Shown here: one piece after another, positions 61,047 to 64,000 of the stretch
Numbering within the stretch: position 1 is the first letter of the stretch
How the letters are laid out: the number at the start of each line of letters is the position of its first letter
Source of the DNA: Tenacibaculum sp. 190524A05c
GTDB taxonomy: Bacteria; Bacteroidota; Bacteroidia; Flavobacteriales; Flavobacteriaceae
Reading direction: 5' to 3'
NCBI RefSeq assembly: GCF_964036595.1
Contig: NZ_OZ038523.1
Location: 2,920,501 to 2,984,500 of the forward strand
DNA length: 64,000 bases
Program-made: the position numbers and the translations under genes
The notes under the pieces: generated by a model
Databases searched by the model: none
Told to the model about the DNA's origin: nothing
The model's input: the letters and a program-made list of their open reading frames with translations, nothing else

Positions 61047-62390
61047 TTATGCTTTGCTAAATATGCGTTTCCAACTCTTCTTTTTTACTTGAATCTTTGT
61101 TCCGTGTTCTGCGTTAAACTTTGCAACAATTTCTTGTTCGTGTTGTTTGTAGAACTCAGGATCAAAATTCGCATCAGCTAAATGTTCGAGAACATGAGTT
61201 ATAGATTGTTTTTGAGATAAAACTTTATCAAAAAACTCATGACGCATTCTAATTCCAAACGTGTTTATTCCAATAAACTCTTTAGAATCTTTATCAAAGT
61301 TTAGGTGTATTGCTTTTTTACCATCTTTATGTTTCCAGAAAAAACGAGCTTCATTTTCTCTAGGTTGTGCCCAAACCCAACCGTAGGTTTGATATTCTAT
61401 ATCGATAAACTTGGCAGAGTTAAACCAATTTCCAGGTTTGTATTCCGTTCTATTATCGCAAATGGTTTGTGCTACAGTTTCTCCCATCATTCTTCCTGTA
61501 TACCAAACAGCTTCAATAGGTCTTCTTTGTCCAATTGCTTCTCTTTGTTCAGCACAATCTCCAATTGCAAACACATCTTTGACACTAGTTTCTAAAAAAC
61601 GGTTAACTAAGACACCGCGATTTGTGTCAATATCAGAATCTTTAATAAATCCAATATTCGGAGAAACACCAGCAGTTAATCCAACAACATTACAAGGAAT
61701 TTCTTCGCCAGTTTCTGCAATAATTACAGATTTTGCTTGTCCTTTTTCATCAGCTTTAATTTCTTTTAGGTTCACTCCTAATCTTAAATCAATATGATTA
61801 TCGATGATCTCTTGATTTATCATTTCTGATTCTTGATCTGGTAAAACTCCGTTCCAAAAGCTCTTTTCTCTTACTAAAAAAGTAACTGGAATATTTCTAC
61901 TGTGAAGCATTTCTGCCAATTCAATTCCAATTAACCCTCCTCCAACAATTACAGCTCTTTTACAAGCTTTATTATCAGGAGCGTATTTTTCCAATTTATC
62001 TAGATCTTGCTTATGATACATTCCCATAACGCCATCTAAATCTTGACCAGGCCAACCAAATTTATTTGGTTTAGAACCTGTTGCGATAATTAGTTTATCG
62101 TAAGCAAAAGATTCATTATTATCTAAAAGTAAACTCTTGTTTTTTGTATCAATACTATGTACTCGAGCTTGTTTTAATTCAATTCTGTTTTTACTCCAAA
62201 ACCAATCTTCATAGGGTTTGGTGTTTTCAAATTTCATGTGACCCATGTAGATATACATTAGAGCCGTTCTTGAAAAGAAATGTGGGGTTTCAGAAGAGAT
62301 GATGGTAATTTTTTTGTCGGATAGTTTTCGGATATGACGTGCTGCCGTTACTCCAGAAACTCCGTTACCAATAATAACGATGTGTTCCAT
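61047..62390 (-). CDS. NAD(P)/FAD-dependent pyridine nucleotide oxidoreductase
   Basis: A 447-residue class I disulfide-type flavin reductase without redox Cys pair. FAD site at the N-terminus (IVIIGNGVSGVTAARHI), NAD(P) site at about 145-170 (AVIVGGGLIGIELAEML), the ATGSKPN linker and the FAD-binding DVFAIGDCAEQ. It resembles the flavoprotein part of NirB and rubredoxin/ferredoxin reductases. As first gene of the operon it likely feeds electrons to the polyferredoxin encoded next. The acceptor beyond is unknown. Confidence 0.85.
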   Translation of the reverse strand: MEHIVIIGNGVSGVTAARHIRKLSDKKITIISSETPHFFSRTALMYIYMGHMKFENTKPYEDWFWSKNRIELKQARVHSIDTKNKSLLLDNNESFAYDKLIIATGSKPNKFGWPGQDLDGVMGMYHKQDLDKLEKYAPDNKACKRAVIVGGGLIGIELAEMLHSRNIPVTFLVREKSFWNGVLPDQESEMINQEIIDNHIDLRLGVNLKEIKADEKGQAKSVIIAETGEEIPCNVVGLTAGVSPNIGFIKDSDIDTNRGVLVNRFLETSVKDVFAIGDCAEQREAIGQRRPIEAVWYTGRMMGETVAQTICDNRTEYKPGNWFNSAKFIDIEYQTYGWVWAQPRENEARFFWKHKDGKKAIHLNFDKDSKEFIGINTFGIRMRHEFFDKVLSQKQSITHVLEHLADANFDPEFYKQHEQEIVAKFNAEHGTKIQVKKKSWKRIFSKA

Positions 62391-62555
62391 GTTTTTGAGA
62401 ATTGCTTTTGCTTATGTCGATAGAAAAGATAAGAATTTACGATTACTCTAAATTTAGAATTGTTTTAAATAAGAGAAATAAAGAAAAATAAAATGTAATG
62501 GCTTACAATTCCCTTCGACTTAGGAGTTGACTTTTTTTAAAAAACACTAATAACA

Positions 62556-63431
62556 ATGAAACGAATTTCAATTTTAATAGCCTTATTGGCATTTAACGTT
62601 ACTTTATTTTCTCAGGAAGAAGAAAAAGAAGAAAAAAACAACTTACAAGTTTTTACTCCATCTAAATTATTGAATAAAGGTCAGTGGGATATTAAGTGGT
62701 TCAACGGATTATATACACAAACGAAACAAACAGGTCCTAATAATGGAGATTCTCAAGATATAGCAAGACAAAATTTCTTTACTTCTACATTAGAAGTGTT
62801 TACGGGAATTTCGGATAATAATAGAATTAACGTAGGGGGAATTATAGAATTCCGTTCTAATACTTTTGGAGGAAGGCAAGCGCTTTCTGTATTCAGTTTA
62901 GAAGATACAAATACTGATAGAAAAGGAATTTCGTCAATTGCTCCATCGATTAAAATTCAACCATTTGAAAACATTGGAAACTTCTCTATTCAGAGTGCAA
63001 TTCACATCCCATTATTAGAAAGTGGAGATGAGCAAAATCCAGAAGGATTTTTAGATCAAACGGCTTGGTCTTTTCAAAATAGATTCTTCTATGACTATAC
63101 TTTTGCTAGTGGAAAATGGCAATTATTTACTGAGTTAAATACAGAATATGGATTTGGAGATGATAAGAGTTTCGCAAACAATACATTCTTAGTTGTACCA
63201 GGAGCATTTATTAGTTATTTCCCAACTCAGGAAGCAACAGTTTTAGCATTTGTTCAACACTCTGAGCGTTTTGGAGATTTCGAACAAGACAATACTGCCT
63301 TAGGATTTGGAGGAAAATATCAGCTTACAGATGTTTTAAACTTAGAAGTTTTATATAGTAACATTGTTAGAGGTACTAATTTCCAAGGATTAGGAGAAAC
63401 GTATAGTTTAGGTCTAAGAGCTTTATTTTAA
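62556..63431 (+). CDS. outer-membrane beta-barrel protein
   Basis: A 291-residue protein with a signal peptide (cleavage near LFSQ) followed by an acidic segment (EEEKEEKNN) and alternating strands typical of a 12-14 strand barrel, ending in a C-terminal Phe (SLGLRALF). I do not recognise the family; repeated aromatic turn patterns fit an OmpA-like or porin barrel. It is divergent from the redox/glycosyltransferase operon with a 165-base gap in which I see no consensus promoter. The GH113-like gene starts 46 bases downstream. Confidence 0.7.
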   Translation: MKRISILIALLAFNVTLFSQEEEKEEKNNLQVFTPSKLLNKGQWDIKWFNGLYTQTKQTGPNNGDSQDIARQNFFTSTLEVFTGISDNNRINVGGIIEFRSNTFGGRQALSVFSLEDTNTDRKGISSIAPSIKIQPFENIGNFSIQSAIHIPLLESGDEQNPEGFLDQTAWSFQNRFFYDYTFASGKWQLFTELNTEYGFGDDKSFANNTFLVVPGAFISYFPTQEATVLAFVQHSERFGDFEQDNTALGFGGKYQLTDVLNLEVLYSNIVRGTNFQGLGETYSLGLRALF

Positions 63432-63477
63432 GACTTGCTTAAAAAGGAAAATGATTCGTAATCGTTATTTTTAACGT

Positions 63478-64000
63478 ATGAAAGTGAAATTATTTTTCTT
63501 AGTGTTAGGGTTTACATTTTTCCTTTCTTGCAATAGCCAGAAAAAAAAGATAAACGGATTAAGCTTTGTTGCTTCTTCTGAAGCAATAAACGATCAACAT
63601 ATACAACCTGTAAAAAAGGCATCGGCGAATTATGTTTCTCTGATGCCTTTCGGATTTATTAGGGAATTATCTTCTCCAGATGTTATATATAATACATCAA
63701 GACAATGGTTTGGAGAAACTAGAAAAGGAGTGAAGCAGTATGCGGAATCTTTTAAGAAAGAGGAAATCTCGATAATGATTAAGCCCCAAATTTGGGTTTG
63801 GCATGGAGAGTTCACAGGGTATATTAAAATGAAATCCGAAGAACAGTGGAAACAGTTAGAAGATTCGTATTCGAAATTCATATTGGAATATGCTTCTCTC
63901 GCAGAAGAAATTAATGCATCTGTTTTTTGTATCGGAACGGAATTAGAGCAATTTGTAATGAACAGACCAGAGTTTTGGAAAAAACTGATTCAAGATGTTC
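63478..64000 (+). CDS. glycoside hydrolase GH113-like lipoprotein (3' end outside window)
   Basis: The frame starts at ATG 63478 and runs off the window after about 174 residues. A lipoprotein signal ends in LSC (Cys near 19). The mature N-terminus INGLSFVASSE, YVSLMPFGFI, IMIKPQIWVWHGEFTGYI and FCIGTELEQFV match the TIM-barrel architecture of GH113-like hydrolases; the Glu in IGTELE is the expected acid/base. GH113 enzymes include beta-mannanases. Close to glycosyltransferases that could make mannans, but a link is only a guess. Confidence 0.7.
   Translation, partial: MKVKLFFLVLGFTFFLSCNSQKKKINGLSFVASSEAINDQHIQPVKKASANYVSLMPFGFIRELSSPDVIYNTSRQWFGETRKGVKQYAESFKKEEISIMIKPQIWVWHGEFTGYIKMKSEEQWKQLEDSYSKFILEYASLAEEINASVFCIGTELEQFVMNRPEFWKKLIQDV

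Noticed and set aside
1..64000. CRISPR array, tRNA, rRNA, prophage or insertion sequence
   Set aside because: No regularly spaced repeats, cloverleaf-like intergenic sequence, transposase or phage genes were seen, and gaps between genes are all under about 250 bases.

Overview
The window is about 64 kb of an AT-rich (roughly one-third G+C by eye) chromosome from a marine-type member of the Bacteroidota, almost certainly a Flavobacteriaceae (Tenacibaculum/Polaribacter-like). Support: the type IX secretion translocon gene sprA in the order malic enzyme-ruvA-sprA-gcvH, a PorZ-like gene followed by recO, proteins with type IX C-terminal sorting domains, TonB-dependent receptors with carboxypeptidase-like N-terminal domains, DUF5686 and DUF3108 proteins, absence of Shine-Dalgarno sequences, and TAnnTTTG-type promoter boxes. 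The genes look like ordinary core chromosome; I found no phage, insertion sequence, CRISPR array, rRNA or tRNA. No gene-free stretch exceeds about 250 bases.

Layout. 1-3.2 kb: tyrosine catabolism (3'-truncated-in-window hmgA, hppD) and tryptophan 2,3-dioxygenase. 3.2-7 kb: DUF3108 protein, M23 peptidase lipoprotein and pgi. 7.2-12.4 kb: TonB-dependent receptor, a small membrane protein, PlsC-type acyltransferase and acyl-ACP desaturase. 12.4-19.7 kb: mostly minus-strand genes (DUF1905, a type IX-secreted repeat protein, PagL-like barrel, omega-amidase), an AddB-like nuclease on the plus strand, a TIMP-like protein and a GNAT enzyme. 19.8-22.9 kb: pgk operon with a lipoprotein, aldo/keto reductase and an anchored cytochrome c. 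22.9-28.9 kb: S41 peptidase, trpS, a second acyltransferase with a hemolysin III protein, an SMI1/KNR4-like ORF, CYTH protein and methyltransferase. 29-34.8 kb: porZ-recO-TonB receptor-DUF3817. 34.9-42 kb: DUF5686 and AsmA-like proteins, queG, a lone PAS protein. 42-52.7 kb: maeB, ruvA, sprA, gcvH. 52.7-55.3 kb: VanZ-like protein, two tandem TonB paralogues and a hexapeptide acyltransferase. 55.4-62.4 kb: a tightly packed six-gene minus-strand operon joining an FAD oxidoreductase and a polyferredoxin membrane protein to a MORN-type protein and three glycosyltransferases. 62.5-64 kb: an outer-membrane barrel protein and the start of a GH113-like lipoprotein.

The most novel-looking items are (i) a candidate ~70-nt small RNA at about 55370-55440, with a full TTG-N19-TAnnTTTG promoter, a 5' hairpin and a strong terminator, antisense to the 3' end of a glycosyltransferase gene; (ii) the redox/glycosyltransferase operon next to it; (iii) an M23 peptidase with Cys replacing a zinc-ligand His; (iv) a tandem TonB pair in which only one copy keeps the Pro-rich spacer; and (v) a cytochrome c lacking a distal Met. 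All functions are read from the sequence and remembered family features; no database search was run.
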